From assembly GCF_024661895.1 (NCBI RefSeq), contig NZ_CP102453.1:2790001-2854000 (forward strand): a stretch of DNA of 64,000 bases. The letters run 5' to 3'. The notes under the pieces are model-generated. The model had not been told where the DNA came from. It was given only the letters and a program-made list of their open reading frames with translations, and made no database searches. This DNA comes from Fundicoccus culcitae. Lineage in GTDB: Bacteria > Bacillota > Bacilli > Lactobacillales > Aerococcaceae. Position 1 is the first letter of the stretch, and each line of letters opens with the position of its first letter. The position numbers were made by a program, and so were the translations under genes. Of the stretch, positions 53,691 to 64,000 are shown one piece after another.

Positions 53691-55538
53691 ATGGCAAAAA
53701 ATTATAGTGAATTAAGCCAAAATATTTTAACAAATATAGGTGGAAAACAAAATGTTAAAGAAATTTTTCACTGTGTAACACGTCTAAGATTTTATTTGCA
53801 TGATGAGGAAAAAGTAGATGTTGATAAATTAAAAGATTTAGATGGCGTTATTGGTGTACGCTACTCTGGCGATCAATTACAAATTATTATTGGTGAACAT
53901 GTCAGTGACGTATATAAAGAAATAACAAATCAAATTGGTGATCTAGCGATTAAGTCTGGTGAAGTAGAAGTTGAAGAAGAGAAGAAAAAGAAATTTAGTT
54001 TAGAGACTTTATTCGAAACTTTAGCAGCTATCTTCTTGCCCGTAGTACCTGCTCTTGCTGGCTCTGGAATGATTAAAGGCTTAATCATTATTTTAACTAA
54101 TTTCTTGAATGTAGACCCTAACTTAGGCATTATGCAGTTATTAACAATTGCATCAGATGCAGTCTTTTACTTCTTCCCTTTCTTAGTTGCTTGGTCAGCA
54201 TCAAATAGATTTAAAACTAATACAGCTTTGGCATTGGGCTTAGCCGGTGTTTTGCTACATCCGATTATGACTAGCGGATTAGCAGCTGGTGAAGTAGGGT
54301 TTGATGTTTTTGGACTAACCGTTCCGTTTGTTAGATATGCATCTAGTAGTATACCAATAATTTTAACGGTGCTAGTTCTAAGTTATGTTTATCCATTTGT
54401 TGATAATCTATTACCAAAAGCACTTCGAATGGTTTTCACGGCAATGATTGTCTTGTTAATCATGGTACCTATAACGTTAATCGTTGTGGCTCCTTTAGCA
54501 AATTATCTCGCTCAAGGATTAGCTTCGTTAGTAAAATGGTTGTTTGATTTATCACCAATTGTAGCCGGATTTGTTGTTGGTGGTACACGTCCATTGGTTG
54601 TTTTATCAGGTATGCATTTATCTTTAGGGGCTATCATGATAGAAAATATCGCGACGTTTGGTTACGATATTATTTTACCTGTTAATACGATGGGAACAAT
54701 GGCTATGGTAGGTGCTGCCTTAGGTACTTGGTACAAATCTAAAGATCAAAATACTAAGACGATTTCATTTTCTGCTTTTATTTCTGCTTTTATTGGTATT
54801 ACTGAACCAACCATTTATGGGGTATTACTCAAATTCAAAAATGCTTTAATTGCCACAATGATTGCGGGTGGTATTGCAGGTGCTTATGTTGCATTCTTTG
54901 GAGCAACGGCTAGTGCATATGTCAATTCTAGCATCATGTCTTTACCAGTCTTTATGGGGCCTGGCTTTTTACATTTCTGTATTGGTATGGCAATGGCAAC
55001 TGCAATTGCATTCATACTCATTCAAATTATGGGATTATCGGAAGAAAAGGATTTAGTGGAACAAGATTCAGAAGTTAACTTAGACTATACTATTACCAGT
55101 CCCCTAGTAGGAGAAGTCAAAGAGTTAAGTCAAATCAATGACGAAGTATTCGCTAAAGGGTTAATGGGGAAAGGAATCGCAATAAAACCAAAAAGTAATT
55201 TGGTTATTGCTCCTTTTGATGGTGAAGTTGTTTCAGTATACCCTACAAAACATGCTATTAGTTTGCGTTCAAATACGGGTATTGAGTTAATTATTCATCT
55301 TGGGATTGATACAGCAAACTTAAAAGGAGAATATTTTGATGTTAAAGTGTCAGAAGGTCAAAAAATTAAACGGGGTGATACGATTGCAGTAGTCGATTTT
55401 GAAAGTATTGAAAAACGAGGTTATTCAATCTGGTCGCCTATTATTGTGCCAAATGTTAGTGATTTTCTAGATGTTATTCCGAGTAAAATAAACGGTTCAA
55501 CCAAAAGTTCTGACAATATTATTGAAGTAATTAAATAA
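53691..55538 (+). CDS. bglP: Beta-glucoside PTS transporter EIIBCA
   Basis: A 615-residue fused permease: EIIB with phosphocysteine C28 (EIFHCVTRLRFYL), a membrane EIIC (about 105-450) and a C-terminal EIIA-Glc domain with the phospho-histidine motif LIIHLGIDT. It imports and phosphorylates aryl- or cellobiose-type beta-glucosides. GGAGAA precedes the ATG, right after the RAT/terminator. The complete domain set means it needs only EI and HPr. It also phosphorylates LicT when no substrate is present. Confidence 0.94.
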   Translation: MAKNYSELSQNILTNIGGKQNVKEIFHCVTRLRFYLHDEEKVDVDKLKDLDGVIGVRYSGDQLQIIIGEHVSDVYKEITNQIGDLAIKSGEVEVEEEKKKKFSLETLFETLAAIFLPVVPALAGSGMIKGLIIILTNFLNVDPNLGIMQLLTIASDAVFYFFPFLVAWSASNRFKTNTALALGLAGVLLHPIMTSGLAAGEVGFDVFGLTVPFVRYASSSIPIILTVLVLSYVYPFVDNLLPKALRMVFTAMIVLLIMVPITLIVVAPLANYLAQGLASLVKWLFDLSPIVAGFVVGGTRPLVVLSGMHLSLGAIMIENIATFGYDIILPVNTMGTMAMVGAALGTWYKSKDQNTKTISFSAFISAFIGITEPTIYGVLLKFKNALIATMIAGGIAGAYVAFFGATASAYVNSSIMSLPVFMGPGFLHFCIGMAMATAIAFILIQIMGLSEEKDLVEQDSEVNLDYTITSPLVGEVKELSQINDEVFAKGLMGKGIAIKPKSNLVIAPFDGEVVSVYPTKHAISLRSNTGIELIIHLGIDTANLKGEYFDVKVSEGQKIKRGDTIAVVDFESIEKRGYSIWSPIIVPNVSDFLDVIPSKINGSTKSSDNIIEVIK

Positions 55539-57032
<1,494 letters not shown>

Positions 57033-57418
57033 TATTAACATTTGATTGAGATAGAAAGTAAATTCAAACAATCAAATTTGTAAAAAGCTGTTTTTAAGTA
57101 ATTGAGCGAAAAAAATACGAACTTTTTAATTATAGTGCTAAGAACGGACTGGCACACATCTCTCCCTTAAGGGCTTTTGCCTTTAGGGAGAGAGTAGCCA
57201 GCCGAGTCTGGAGCCACTCGAAAGAGGGCGGAAGACCAATGTCATTAAGTTAAGAAATATAGTCTATCGAGCTTTCGATAGGCTTTTTTGTTGGTATTCT
57301 GCTAATTGGATTTATAAAAAATTTATATAAAATGTTAAAAACACAAGTGAAAACGCTTGACAAATGGAAAACCCCCTAAATAATCTCAAAAAATTAGACT
57401 ATTTTAGGAGGAATTACT

Positions 57419-58705
57419 ATGTCACGTTTCGCTAAAATTACTTTTAATCACTTGAAGGAAGCCATTCAATCCGTGTGTCAAAACCGAGCAGACCACGTGT
57501 ACCAGCCTGATGTTGATTTTACACGAAATCGCAAATTAACGATGCCAGTTGTTATTGAATCAGTGATTAAGTTTGGTGCGGAAAGTCTTAATAATGAATT
57601 ATTTAGGCTTTGGAACAATCATACCGAGACACCAACCCCATCAGCTTTTGTTCAAGCACGTTCAAAACTAAAAGTGAGTGCATTTAAAGAAGTATTTCAT
57701 CGATTTAATCAAACCTTAGATAACATCAAAACATTTAAAGGCTATCGATTGCTTGCCCATGATGGCTCTGATTTACCTTTACCTCAGAATGTGACAGACC
57801 ATGATAATCATTATAAAGATGAGAAAGCGACGGGTTATAATATGGTCCATTTAAATTTTCTATATGATTTATTAAATAAACAGTTTCTTGATGTAGATAT
57901 TCAGAAAAGTCGACAATCGGATGAGCGTGCTAGCCTCATACAAATGGCCAAAACAATAAAAACGAATATTCCAAGTATCTTCATAGCTGATCGAGGGTAT
58001 CCTTCCTACAATGTGTTTGCGCATCTTCAAGAACTGCAACACAAATACGTCATTCGATGCAAAGATTTAAATGACAGGGATTTTGTGCGAAAATCCGACG
58101 TGCCAGATACAGATGAATACGATACGATTGTTTCTCTAAAGATAGCTCGTTCACGAATTAAAGCATATACAGAAGATCCATCGTTTCGTTTTCTAGCTTA
58201 TACATCTAAGTTTGATTTTTTAGAACGCGGTAGCAAGAATTATTATGAATTAACTTTGCGAGTTGTTCGATTCAAGCTGAGCGAAAACACTTACCAATGT
58301 TTAATAACCAATCTTGATGAGAGCTTTACATCAAATGACTTAAAAGAATTATACCATTTACGGTGGGGAATTGAGACAGCTTTATGTGATTTAAAGCACG
58401 CTGTTAACTTAGAATACTTACATACAAAAGGGAGTCATCAAACTTACCAAGAAATATATGGGCGATTAATTATGTATAACTTCACGATGAGGCTAGTTAG
58501 TAACGTTAAGATTCCCAAAAAAGATCGAAAGTGGGATTATCAAGTTAATTTAAAGGTGGCATTTAAGTTATGTCGAGCCTATTTAATGAATCATTCAATA
58601 GACATTATGAAATTGATAGAATCCCGTATTCTTCCTATTCGAAAAGGAAGGCGCTATAAACGCACAAAATCCCGAACTGGATTTGTTGGATTTAATTATA
58701 GATAA
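57419..58705 (+). CDS. IS4-family transposase
   Basis: A 428-residue DDE transposase with the IS4 family YREK signature: Y312-x2-R315-x3-E319-x6-K326 in YHLRWGIETALCDLK. Other DDE aspartates are likely in AHDGSDLP and FIADRGYPS. The C-terminus is lysine/arginine-rich. TTAGGAGG lies ahead of the ATG. The gene appears complete and able to support transposition. Confidence 0.94.
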   Translation: MSRFAKITFNHLKEAIQSVCQNRADHVYQPDVDFTRNRKLTMPVVIESVIKFGAESLNNELFRLWNNHTETPTPSAFVQARSKLKVSAFKEVFHRFNQTLDNIKTFKGYRLLAHDGSDLPLPQNVTDHDNHYKDEKATGYNMVHLNFLYDLLNKQFLDVDIQKSRQSDERASLIQMAKTIKTNIPSIFIADRGYPSYNVFAHLQELQHKYVIRCKDLNDRDFVRKSDVPDTDEYDTIVSLKIARSRIKAYTEDPSFRFLAYTSKFDFLERGSKNYYELTLRVVRFKLSENTYQCLITNLDESFTSNDLKELYHLRWGIETALCDLKHAVNLEYLHTKGSHQTYQEIYGRLIMYNFTMRLVSNVKIPKKDRKWDYQVNLKVAFKLCRAYLMNHSIDIMKLIESRILPIRKGRRYKRTKSRTGFVGFNYR

Positions 58706-58787
58706 ATTTTTTTGAAAATTTAGGAGGCTTATTTGTCATGCCATCAAATCAAAGAAGTATGTGATTAAAAACAGTTGAAACAAAATA

Positions 58788-58834
58788 CACCACTTTTTCA
58801 CACAAGTTCATGTAAAAAAGTGGTGCTTCTTTTT
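58788..58834 (+). terminator. Terminator at the right end of the IS
   Basis: CACCACTTTTT (58788-58798) pairs with AAAAAGTGGTG (58815-58825), followed by CTTCTTTTT. It ends the transposase transcript inside the IS. Confidence 0.85.
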
Positions 58835-58972
58835 ATCGTATGAGAACATAATCCCCTAAACTTAATGACATTGGGCGGAAGACGGTTCCACTATAATTAA
58901 AAAGTTCGTATTTTTGTAGCGATATTTATTTAAACAGTTACTTATTCACCAATTCTATTGTAGAAATATCAA

Positions 58973-59497
58973 TTATTTACGAATAGTCGCCATTGCTTCA
59001 GACCATAAAATCAATTCATCTAACATATCATTTACGCCAGCTTCCATGTGAGCGCCTGGTTTGAAAGTGGTAAATTCTTCAAAATCAGTAAATAAATTAA
59101 AAGCAGGATGTGTACGTACATGAGCGATATATTGTTCACTTAAAATAATTCGAACTTGTTCAGCCGCACGGATACCACTACCTGATCCATAAGAAACAAT
59201 CCCAGCCGCTTTGTTAAACCATTCTTTACGAGCACTATCTAAGGCATTTTTTAAAGCAGCAGAAAGACCATGATTATATTCTTGGACGATAAAGATATAA
59301 CCATCTAATTCATCAATCTTTGCATTCCAAGCAGGATTGGGTTCACCCGTACCTAAGAAAGGTAAGTTGTAGTCTGCAATATCAACAATTTCAAATTCAT
59401 GTCCTTCACGTTTAGCAGCAATGTTATAAATGTATTCTCCGACTTGTGGGCTTACACGACCTTCACGTGTTGAACCTAAGATAATTCCAAATTTCAT
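58973..59497 (-). CDS. NADPH-dependent FMN reductase family protein
   Basis: A 174-residue flavodoxin-fold reductase. The FMN phosphate-binding start GIILGSTREGRVSPQVGEYI, the central VQEYNHGLSAALKNALDSA and GIVSYGSGSGIRAAEQ segments are typical of NAD(P)H-dependent FMN/quinone or azo reductases. Physiological substrate unknown; such enzymes often handle quinones. It is monocistronic on the minus strand, with AGGTATGATTA ahead of the ATG, and ends near the small mobile element. Confidence 0.88.
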   Translation of the reverse strand: MKFGIILGSTREGRVSPQVGEYIYNIAAKREGHEFEIVDIADYNLPFLGTGEPNPAWNAKIDELDGYIFIVQEYNHGLSAALKNALDSARKEWFNKAAGIVSYGSGSGIRAAEQVRIILSEQYIAHVRTHPAFNLFTDFEEFTTFKPGAHMEAGVNDMLDELILWSEAMATIRK

Positions 59498-59821
59498 TAA
59501 TCATACCTCCAAATATTTTTTTGATAAATAATAGCTAAAATACATTCAAATGAACGTTATAATGATTTTATCTTAGAAGGCATAAGAAGTCAAGTCTTTC
59601 GAATTAGAAATATTATTTTTCAAGGTAAAATGTTAATTAAATCGCGAGTTTATTTATCCAATGTAATTATTGAAAGTACTGGAGCTTTCGAAAAAATTTC
59701 TACACACCAATATCAGTGATATGTGATAAAAAAGACTGTAGCCTTTTATGCATACAGCCGTGTAGAGCATGTGTTTATATTTTTAAATCATTGAACGATA
59801 GGCTAATCTTTTAGAAAGTAA
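59498..59821 (-). other. Intergenic region with a terminator for the minus-strand ABC gene
   Basis: No gene is seen. At 59727-59759 TACAGCC and GACTGTA arms form a hairpin followed, on the minus strand, by seven Ts, suitable to end the MsmK-type gene. The remainder is AT-rich and should hold the promoter of the FMN reductase gene. Confidence 0.6.
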
Positions 59822-60886
59822 TTAAATTCTAATACCAGATTGGCTATTAAAGACCATTAATTTTTCAACAGGAAAGGATATATCTAATTCATATGGCACT
59901 GGGTTTAATGGATCAATCAGGATTGAAAGACTATCTTGTTCAATTTTTGAATGTATTACTTTTTCAGAACCTAGTAATTCAGAATCTTCGACTATAATGT
60001 GGAAATTATTTGATTCAGATGCTGTTAAAAGCACGTGTTCTGGACGAATAGCTAATACTATTTCTGTATCATTATCAAAATCAATCGAATCTAAAATTTT
60101 AGCATCTATAGTTATAGGCTGTTTGTGTAAAAGGATTGAATGATTGGAAATTTTAGCTTTAAAAGTATTAACTCTTGGTGTACCTATAAATTCTGCAACG
60201 AAAAGGTTTTGAGGGTTATTATAAACTTCTTCCGGAGTACCTACTTGCATCACTTCCCCATTATTTAAAACAACAATTCTGTCAGCCATAGTTAATGCTT
60301 CAACTTGGTCATGCGTAACGTATATGATAGTATTATTAAGCTGTTTATGTAGGGATTTGATTTCCGAACGCAATTCGGTTCGTAATTTAGCATCTAAATT
60401 TGATAAAGGTTCATCCATTAAAAAAATATCAACATCTCTAACTAATGCGCGACCTAAAGCAACTCTTTGCTGTTGTCCACCAGATAATGATTTAGGATAG
60501 CGGTCTAAGAAATTTTCTAAATTAACAATTTTGGCGGCTGAGTGGACTTTTTCTTTGATAATTTCTTTCTTGACACCTTTTATTTCAAGTCCAAAAGACA
60601 AGTTCTTGAATACCGTTAAATGAGGGTATAAAGCATAATTCTGAAAAACCATTGCGATATTTCTATCTTTAGGTTCAATTTGATTCATTAGTTTCCCATC
60701 AATGAATAACTCACCACCAGTGATAGTTTCTAAACCAGCAATCATATTTAATAGAGTAGACTTACCACATCCAGACGGTCCGACAAACACAATAAATTCG
60801 CCTTTATTGACCGTTAAATCAACACCGTGTATAACTTCTTCATCCTGGTATGTTTTCCTTAAATTGTTTAGTTTAATTTTCTCCAT
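59822..60886 (-). CDS. MsmK/UgpC-type sugar ABC transporter ATPase (second copy)
   Basis: A 354-residue ATPase with Walker A GPSGCGKST (36-44), LSGGQ (134-138), Walker B FLMDEPLSNLD and a C-terminal TOBE-like domain. It is clearly a paralogue of the protein at 20.66 kb. GGAAGG precedes the ATG. It lies 24 bases behind a DeoR-type regulator and opposite two permeases and a binding protein; together they make a full CUT1 importer. Its C-terminal domain differs from the first copy, so the two may serve different sets of permeases. Confidence 0.92.
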   Translation of the reverse strand: MEKIKLNNLRKTYQDEEVIHGVDLTVNKGEFIVFVGPSGCGKSTLLNMIAGLETITGGELFIDGKLMNQIEPKDRNIAMVFQNYALYPHLTVFKNLSFGLEIKGVKKEIIKEKVHSAAKIVNLENFLDRYPKSLSGGQQQRVALGRALVRDVDIFLMDEPLSNLDAKLRTELRSEIKSLHKQLNNTIIYVTHDQVEALTMADRIVVLNNGEVMQVGTPEEVYNNPQNLFVAEFIGTPRVNTFKAKISNHSILLHKQPITIDAKILDSIDFDNDTEIVLAIRPEHVLLTASESNNFHIIVEDSELLGSEKVIHSKIEQDSLSILIDPLNPVPYELDISFPVEKLMVFNSQSGIRI

Positions 60887-60910
60887 TTTAAAAAACCTTC
60901 CATTTATTTG

Positions 60911-61678
60911 TTATTGTGTAACAATCTTTATGTCATTTGCTTCATAAACTTTTAATACTTCAGCATCAAGACCTGAATCAGTCACAATACACTCAATTTG
61001 ATTGAAATCACATACCTTTTGAAAAGCGATAGCTTCAAATTTTGAATGATCGGCTACCAAAATAACCTCTTTCGAGTTTTCTAAAAATTTCTTTTTCATC
61101 TTAACTTCTCCTATACCGTAATCAGTTAAAGAAGCAGTTAAAGAAATACCTGATATTGACATTAAAAATAAACGGATATTATATTGTGAAACTTCATTTT
61201 CGGCACTCTCTCCAATGATAGCTAATTCCTTATTTCTAAGAATCCCTCCAGGAATGATTATCGTAAAGTTAGGTTTAACACTTAAAATCGAGATGATTTC
61301 AATTGAATTGGTAATAATAGTCAAGGAATCAAAGTGATTGACTAATTCCTTAGCTATTTCTGTATTGGTAGTTGATACATCCATTGCTATATAATCATGT
61401 TCATGAACAAATTGCATAGCAGTTTTAGCAATTTCTTTTTTTGCTTTCAAGTTAATTTCAGATCGTGTTTTGAAATTAAGTTCATTGACCGGGTACTTAT
61501 CAACTTTTATGGCTCCACCATGAATTCGTGTTAATAAATTTTGACTCTCTAATTCTTCTAAATCTCTTCTTAATGTCTCGGTTGTAACATTAAATTGCGA
61601 AATGTGTTCACTAATTCTAAAGGTTTGTTGTCGATTTAATATTTCTAAAATTTTTTCTCTTCTTTCATGTGCTAGCAT
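60911..61678 (-). CDS. DeoR-family transcriptional regulator
   Basis: A 255-residue repressor with an N-terminal winged helix (HERREKILEILNRQQTFRIS ... TTETLRRDLEELE) and a C-terminal DeoRC effector domain binding a sugar phosphate. I start at ATG 61678, preceded by AGGAG, rather than codons further upstream. It is divergent from the permease operon and upstream of the ATPase, so it probably controls both directions from the intervening 200 bp. The effector is unknown. Confidence 0.88.
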   Translation of the reverse strand: MLAHERREKILEILNRQQTFRISEHISQFNVTTETLRRDLEELESQNLLTRIHGGAIKVDKYPVNELNFKTRSEINLKAKKEIAKTAMQFVHEHDYIAMDVSTTNTEIAKELVNHFDSLTIITNSIEIISILSVKPNFTIIIPGGILRNKELAIIGESAENEVSQYNIRLFLMSISGISLTASLTDYGIGEVKMKKKFLENSKEVILVADHSKFEAIAFQKVCDFNQIECIVTDSGLDAEVLKVYEANDIKIVTQ

Positions 61679-61880
61679 TTTTTCAAAACTCCTATTCATT
61701 AATATTTTAAATATCACATATAAACGAAGAAATAACAACAAAAAACCTGTATATTTTTTGTAAAATATGTGTAAATGTTGTGATTTGATGATAAAAGAAA
61801 GATTTGCATAAATTTTACAAAAAATGTTGTATAAAATTTACAATTAGTTGTTATTGTTTTAGGTACATGGAGGTGGTGGA
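61679..61880. promoter_or_regulatory. Divergent promoter region with repeated TTGTAAA/TTTACA motifs
   Basis: The spacer holds several similar strings: TTTTGTAAAATATGTG near 61758, AATTTTACAAAAAATGTTG near 61812 and AAAATTTACAATTAGTTGTT near 61836. Repeated TGTAAA/TTTACA units in a divergent DeoR promoter are good candidates for operators. The promoters themselves are not resolved. GGAGGTGG ahead of 61881 is the ribosome-binding site. Confidence 0.4.
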
Positions 61881-62759
61881 TTGTATCAAGGTGTACAAAA
61901 GAAAAGTATATTTAAAATTTTATTTTATATGTTACCTGCAATGTTGCCTTTACTAATATTCTATATCATTCCCGTTTTTGTGACTTTTTATATTAGCATG
62001 ACTGATTGGGATTATATGTCTCCAATAATTAATTATGTTGGTTTAGAAAATTATCAAGATATCCTATCAGAAAAAACATTTTATCGTGTATTATGGCAAA
62101 CGGTAATTTTTTGTATTGGAACAGTCATACCTTCCATTTTTGGTGGAATGATAGCTGCAATTTTGTTACAAAAAACAAAATTTGCCGAATTTTATCGAAC
62201 ATTTATTTTTGCTCCATATATTACACCATTAGTAGCTGTTTCTATTGTATGGTCTTGGATTTTTGAACCTAGAGTCGGTATAGCTAATGCTATAATTGAA
62301 TTTTTAGGAGGAACGGGATTAGGTTGGACTAGAGATCCAAATACAGCTATGTTAGCCGTCATAATTGTGACAGTCTGGTCTAGCATTGGGTACTATATGA
62401 TCTTTTATATGGATGCTCTTAATAAAGTGCCGCAGGATTTATACAAAGAAGCAAGTTTAGTAGGTGCTTCAACTTGGCAAAAATTTAGACGAATTACTTT
62501 ACCATTAATATCACCAACTACTTTCTTTATGTTAGTTCTAGGTATCATCGATGCTTTACAAGCCTATGATCAAATATCTGTGTTAACTAACGGTGGACCT
62601 TCTGGTTCGACGATGACAATCTTGTATTATTATTACTTTTTAGCCTTCAGAAGTTTTAAAACAGGTGAGGCTTCAGCTGTTGGAGTTATCTTATTAATTA
62701 TTACTGCACTTCTCTCTTATTTCCAATTTAAATGGTCTAAGAGATGGGTACATTACTAG
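61881..62759 (+). CDS. MalF/UgpA-type ABC transporter permease
   Basis: A 292-residue permease with six hydrophobic segments and EAA loop YKEASLVGASTWQKFRRITLP. The start is TTG 61881, right after GGAGGTGGTGGA. First gene of the plus-strand operon, partnered with the next gene. With the divergent ATPase it forms a CUT1 importer for an unknown sugar or glycerol-phosphate-type compound. Confidence 0.88.
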   Translation: MYQGVQKKSIFKILFYMLPAMLPLLIFYIIPVFVTFYISMTDWDYMSPIINYVGLENYQDILSEKTFYRVLWQTVIFCIGTVIPSIFGGMIAAILLQKTKFAEFYRTFIFAPYITPLVAVSIVWSWIFEPRVGIANAIIEFLGGTGLGWTRDPNTAMLAVIIVTVWSSIGYYMIFYMDALNKVPQDLYKEASLVGASTWQKFRRITLPLISPTTFFMLVLGIIDALQAYDQISVLTNGGPSGSTMTILYYYYFLAFRSFKTGEASAVGVILLIITALLSYFQFKWSKRWVHY

Positions 62760-62770
62760 GACGTGACGAG

Positions 62771-63598
62771 ATGGCTAAGTGTAACAAAATTATTAAACAT
62801 TTGTTTCTAATTTTTATCAGTTTAACAATGTTTTTTCCTTTTATTTGGATGTTCTTAAATGGCCTTAAAACAAAAGATGAGATTTGGGCTACACCACCAA
62901 CACTTTTTCCAGAAAATCCTAATTGGTTAAATTTTAAAATTGCATGGGAATCTGCACCATACGGATTGTATATCTTCAATAGCTTTTACGTATCAATATT
63001 GATAGTGTTATTTCAAACTATTTCAAGCTTGATGTTTGCTTATTTATTTACCCAATATAATTTCAAAGGGAAAAGTTTAATTTTTTCAATTGTTTTATCT
63101 ACGTATATGATTCCAGTTGTAGCGACATATGTACCGAGTTATGTATTTTTATCAAGAATAAATTTATTGGACACACATGCTGGCTTAATAATGTCTTCGA
63201 CGGTTAGTGTATTTGGGATTTTTCTATTCAGACAATCATTTATGCAAATTCCAAAAGAAATAATTAAAGCGGCTAAAATCGAAGGGGCAAATGATTGGAA
63301 AATTTTATGGAAACTAATGGTTCCCATGATAAAACCAACCATTGTAGCTTTTGGATTGATTTCGTTTATTGAACAATATAACAACTATTTATGGCCATCA
63401 CTGGTCATTAGTAGTGAAGAAAAATATTTGATTTCACAAGGATTACAGGATTTTTTTAGTTCTGAAGGTGCCTATGGGATGGATTGGTCCATTATTATGG
63501 CATCAAGTTCATTTGCTGTACTACCGTTATTAGTTTTATTTTTATTTGCTCAAAAATATATTATTTCAGGTCTCTTAGGAAACAGTTTGAAAGGATAA
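62771..63598 (+). CDS. MalG/UgpE-type ABC transporter permease
   Basis: A 275-residue permease with six hydrophobic segments and EAA loop IIKAAKIEGANDWKILWKLMVP. I start at ATG 62771, after the stop of the previous gene, because MalG-type proteins begin with a short basic stretch followed by a hydrophobic helix (KIIKHLFLIFISLTMFFPF); an ATG at 62744 would overlap. The binding-protein gene follows after six bases. Confidence 0.87.
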   Translation: MAKCNKIIKHLFLIFISLTMFFPFIWMFLNGLKTKDEIWATPPTLFPENPNWLNFKIAWESAPYGLYIFNSFYVSILIVLFQTISSLMFAYLFTQYNFKGKSLIFSIVLSTYMIPVVATYVPSYVFLSRINLLDTHAGLIMSSTVSVFGIFLFRQSFMQIPKEIIKAAKIEGANDWKILWKLMVPMIKPTIVAFGLISFIEQYNNYLWPSLVISSEEKYLISQGLQDFFSSEGAYGMDWSIIMASSSFAVLPLLVLFLFAQKYIISGLLGNSLKG

Positions 63599-63604
63599 AT
63601 ATCT

Positions 63605-64000
63605 ATGAAAAAAGGATTAAAGTTATCAATTATATTCAGTCTATTAATTAATATTTTACTTTTATTCAATCTTAATTCTATTTCAAAAACACAAGCACAA
63701 GAAAAAATTAAAATAGAATTTTGGTATGGGTTAACAGGATTTTTAGGTGAAACAGTGCAAGAAAAGATTGATACATTCAATGCTAGTCAAGATAAATATG
63801 AAGTTATCGGTGTGTCACAAGGTGACTACTCAGAGTCATATCAAAAATTACAAGGTGCAATTGCTTCTGGGAAAGCTCCTGGAGTAGTTTTATTAGATGA
63901 TTATCAGTTTATTCCATTGGCTCAACGTCAAGTTTTAATGCCGTTAGATGAGTTGCTAACAGCTCATGAAAATGCGCAAGTAGATGATTTTGTCGATGTT
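63605..64000 (+). CDS. UgpB-like solute-binding protein (partial, runs off the window)
   Basis: The first 132 codons of a family 1 binding protein. A signal peptide (MKKGLKLSIIF ... SKTQA|QEKI, about residue 32) is visible, again without lipobox cysteine. The mature part begins KIEFWYGLTGFLGETVQEKIDT, like UgpB and related glycerol-phosphate or sugar binding proteins. It completes the importer formed with the two preceding permeases. The C-terminus lies beyond the window end. Confidence 0.85.
   Translation, partial: MKKGLKLSIIFSLLINILLLFNLNSISKTQAQEKIKIEFWYGLTGFLGETVQEKIDTFNASQDKYEVIGVSQGDYSESYQKLQGAIASGKAPGVVLLDDYQFIPLAQRQVLMPLDELLTAHENAQVDDFVDV

Larger units (their letters stand above)
57237..58873 (+). 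mobile_element. IS4-family insertion sequence, 1637 bp
   Basis: Terminal inverted repeats CAATGTCATTAAGTT (57237-57251) and AACTTAATGACATTG (58859-58873) enclose one transposase gene. A 10-bp direct repeat, GGCGGAAGAC, flanks the element (57227-57236 and 58874-58883), the target-duplication size usual for the IS4 family. The perfect TSD and intact transposase point to a recent insertion. Confidence 0.92.
57110..58917. mobile_element. Small inverted-repeat (MITE-like) element, split by an IS
   Basis: Arms AAAAATACGAACTTTTTAAT (57111-57130) continuing TATAGTG, and their reverse complement ending at 58915, form a 27-bp terminal inverted repeat. AGCGA flanks both sides (57105-57109 and 58918-58922), a likely 5-bp target duplication. 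Without the inserted IS4-family element and one TSD copy, the element is about 161 bp, with a strong internal hairpin (CTCTCCCTTAAGGGC with GCCTTTAGGGAGAG) and no coding frame. This fits a non-autonomous element or a mobile structured RNA. Confidence 0.7.

Noticed and set aside
57138-57226. Core of the small element as a known riboswitch or T-box
   Set aside because: No T-box sequence or recognised aptamer core; the flanking inverted repeats and target duplications fit a mobile element better.
61742-61880. Single defined promoter for the 61881 operon
   Set aside because: Several TTG- and TATA-like strings exist but none has both good elements at 16-18 bp, so only the region is reported.

Overview
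The window looks like a chromosomal segment of a low-GC Gram-positive bacterium, most likely a lactic-acid-type member of the Lactobacillales (Aerococcaceae/Carnobacteriaceae-like). This is inferred from the AT-rich sequence, strong AGGAGG-type ribosome binding sites, many PTS and MsmK-type ABC sugar systems, and LicT/BglG and CcpA-like control sites. No rRNA or tRNA gene was recognised.

Layout. 1-7.65 kb: the end of a type III-A CRISPR-Cas locus (csm5, csm6), relic repeats, a leader, and an array of 65 near-identical 36-bp repeats. The array contains an 11-spacer block present twice, 1002 bp apart. 7.75-15.3 kb: a frameshifted small membrane gene; serC-serA-DUF1015 behind a terminator-containing structured leader; a DUF4260 gene; and a DUF969-DUF979-pcp (5-oxoproline) cassette. 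15.3-20 kb: a DUF3100-like membrane protein and M20 amidohydrolases, including a shortened paralogue without the metal-binding motifs. 20.6-28.4 kb: an ABC operon (MsmK-type ATPase, LplB/LplC permeases, binding protein) with a phosphoesterase, a MATE exporter and a YesL-like protein. 28.6-36.2 kb: a TIM-barrel protein with a frameshifted PTS EIIBC, then a PRD regulator, a Ula-type EIIB/EIIC and a DapA-family aldolase.

36.6-51.8 kb is the most interesting part. A LacI-type regulator is followed by an arabinose-5-phosphate-isomerase-like SIS protein, a ribokinase-like kinase, a FucU-type mutarotase and an RbsACB-type importer. Next comes a second ABC importer, a GH172 (DUF2961) enzyme, an unassigned probable six-hairpin glycosidase, a secreted DUF4185 (GH183-type) protein and a YesL-like protein. 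Three near-identical palindromes (TGTAATCGATTACA or one base different) lie before the regulator, the mutarotase and the second importer. GH183 and GH172 are known endo- and exo-D-arabinan-degrading families. I infer a D-arabinan/D-arabinose utilisation system: the polymer is cut outside the cell, oligosaccharides are imported and trimmed inside, and D-arabinose passes through D-arabinose 5-phosphate to D-ribulose 5-phosphate.

51.9-64 kb: a phosphoribosyltransferase; a beta-glucoside operon (licT, bglP, bglA) with two antiterminator/terminator modules; a small inverted-repeat element split by an IS4-family insertion sequence; an FMN reductase; and a divergent ABC system (MsmK-type ATPase and DeoR regulator on the minus strand; two permeases and a truncated binding protein on the plus strand). 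All four binding proteins in the window have signal peptides without a lipobox cysteine, which is unusual for a Gram-positive organism.
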